This document shows, one piece after another, positions 63,612 to 64,000 of a stretch of DNA of 64,000 nucleotides (positions within the stretch are counted from its first letter, which is position 1; each line of letters begins with the position of its first letter). Source of the DNA: Kineococcus aurantiacus (lineage in GTDB: Bacteria; Actinomycetota; Actinomycetes; Actinomycetales; Kineococcaceae); contig NZ_JACCBB010000001.1 in assembly GCF_013409345.1 (NCBI RefSeq), positions 434,001 to 498,000 of the forward strand. Direction: 5' to 3'. The notes below the pieces were generated by a model. That model was not told the origin of the DNA. It made no database searches and was given only the letters and a program-made list of their open reading frames with translations. The translations under genes and the position numbers were made by a program.

Positions 63612-64000
63612 TCGAGGCGTACGACGGCGACGTGCCCGCCCCGTGGGACGAACCCGGCCAGCACACCCCCGTCGAGCTGATCCCGCCGACATGGGCGCCG
63701 ATCGACCTGCGCGACGTCCTCGAGGGCACCCACGTCCCGGAGGAGCCGGCGCTGTTCGTCCGCACCGACGGACATGGGCTGCTGTACCCGGGGCGGGTGC
63801 ACAGCTTCCACGGGGAGCCGGAGAGCGGGAAGTCCCTCGTGGCGCAGGCCGAAGCCGCCCGCGTCCTGACCGACGGCGGGCGGGTGCTGTTCGTCGACTT
63901 CGAGTCCGATCGGGGGACGGTCGCGCTGCGGCTGCTGGCACTGGGCGCATCCGTCGAGGCCATCCTCGAGCGCTTCCACTACGTGCGCCCGGAGGGTCCG
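63608..64000 (+). CDS. RepA-like AAA/RecA-fold ATPase, 3' truncated by window edge
   Basis: First 131 residues of a P-loop ATPase: Walker A GEPESGKS (69-76) and Walker B VLFVDFESD. This matches the RepA-like AAA_25 ATPases carried by plasmids, prophages and integrative elements for replication. GTG start overlaps the previous gene by 4 bp. The remainder lies beyond the window. Confidence 0.78.
   Translation, partial: MIEAYDGDVPAPWDEPGQHTPVELIPPTWAPIDLRDVLEGTHVPEEPALFVRTDGHGLLYPGRVHSFHGEPESGKSLVAQAEAARVLTDGGRVLFVDFESDRGTVALRLLALGASVEAILERFHYVRPEGP

Larger units (their letters stand above)
60591..64000. mobile_element. Integrative element (prophage- or ICE-like), left part
   Basis: Begins at the broken cpaB gene and runs past the window. 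Contents: large serine integrase, XRE regulator, four small overlapping ORFs, and a RepA-like ATPase. The integrase region has visibly lower third-position GC and different codon use from the flanking host genes; later genes are closer to host. No structural phage or conjugation gene is seen yet, so its class is open. Confidence 0.82.

Noticed and set aside
60617-64000. Complete prophage or conjugative element call
   Set aside because: No capsid, terminase, portal, relaxase or TraB/FtsK transfer gene is visible before the window ends, so the class is left open.

Overview
This is a very GC-rich chromosomal window with strong third-position GC bias, dense operons whose genes overlap by four bases (GTGA or ATGA), many GTG starts and many apparently leaderless promoters. 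The gene content and order are those of a high-GC actinobacterium. The block pgsA-DUF881-sbp-DUF881-gcvH-garA-ftsR-bfn-merR-gcvP and the run scpA-scpB-rluB-aroH-tyrA-cmk-plsC-der are classical actinobacterial synteny. My impression is Kineosporiaceae (Kineococcus-like), but that is a guess and the sequence alone does not fix the genus.

Layout. 1-8.3 kb: 3' part of treZ, a NUDIX hydrolase, a DHA2 efflux pump with a divergent TetR regulator, a nickel/cobalt permease, zapE, and a rhodanese/SufE-like sulfur-transfer pair. 8.3-12.8 kb: tRNA-Val(GAC), then an operon for an iron-sulfur photolyase/cryptochrome, a PPOX-type flavin/F420 protein and a dienelactone-hydrolase-like protein, followed by an MBL hydrolase, a hypothetical protein and a VOC protein. 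12.8-17.9 kb: SPFH, NfeD and VanZ-like membrane proteins lying downstream of gcvP, which is preceded by a single-aptamer glycine riboswitch. 17.9-25.3 kb: a ParA-like ATPase, a possible SUKH protein and the garA/ftsR/gcvH locus. 25.4-38.6 kb: an SDR, the helicase hrpA, a secreted protein, a RutA/RutB-like catabolic cluster with its own ABC transporter and divergent TetR, and an SDR/TetR pair separated by three copies of one palindromic operator. 38.7-46.1 kb: tRNA-Pro(GGG) and the der...scpA operon.

46.1-60.6 kb is one long minus-strand operon. It starts as a Tad/Flp pilus locus (cpaB fragment, tadZ, tadA, tadB, tadC, flp, two tadE, tadG). It continues through a lipoprotein, a Thr/Pro-rich secreted protein and a LysM membrane protein into a type VII-secretion-like pair: a WXG100-family protein without the WxG turn and a three-domain EccC/EssC-type ATPase.

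From about 60.6 kb to the end is an integrative mobile element. A large serine integrase starts only 26 bp from the broken cpaB gene. It is followed by an XRE regulator, small overlapping ORFs (one apparently frameshifted) and the start of a RepA-like ATPase. The element appears to have cut the pilus gene cpaB, leaving only its C-terminal part in this window. This is the most striking feature here, because reversible integration would couple excision of the element to pilus and secretion gene expression.
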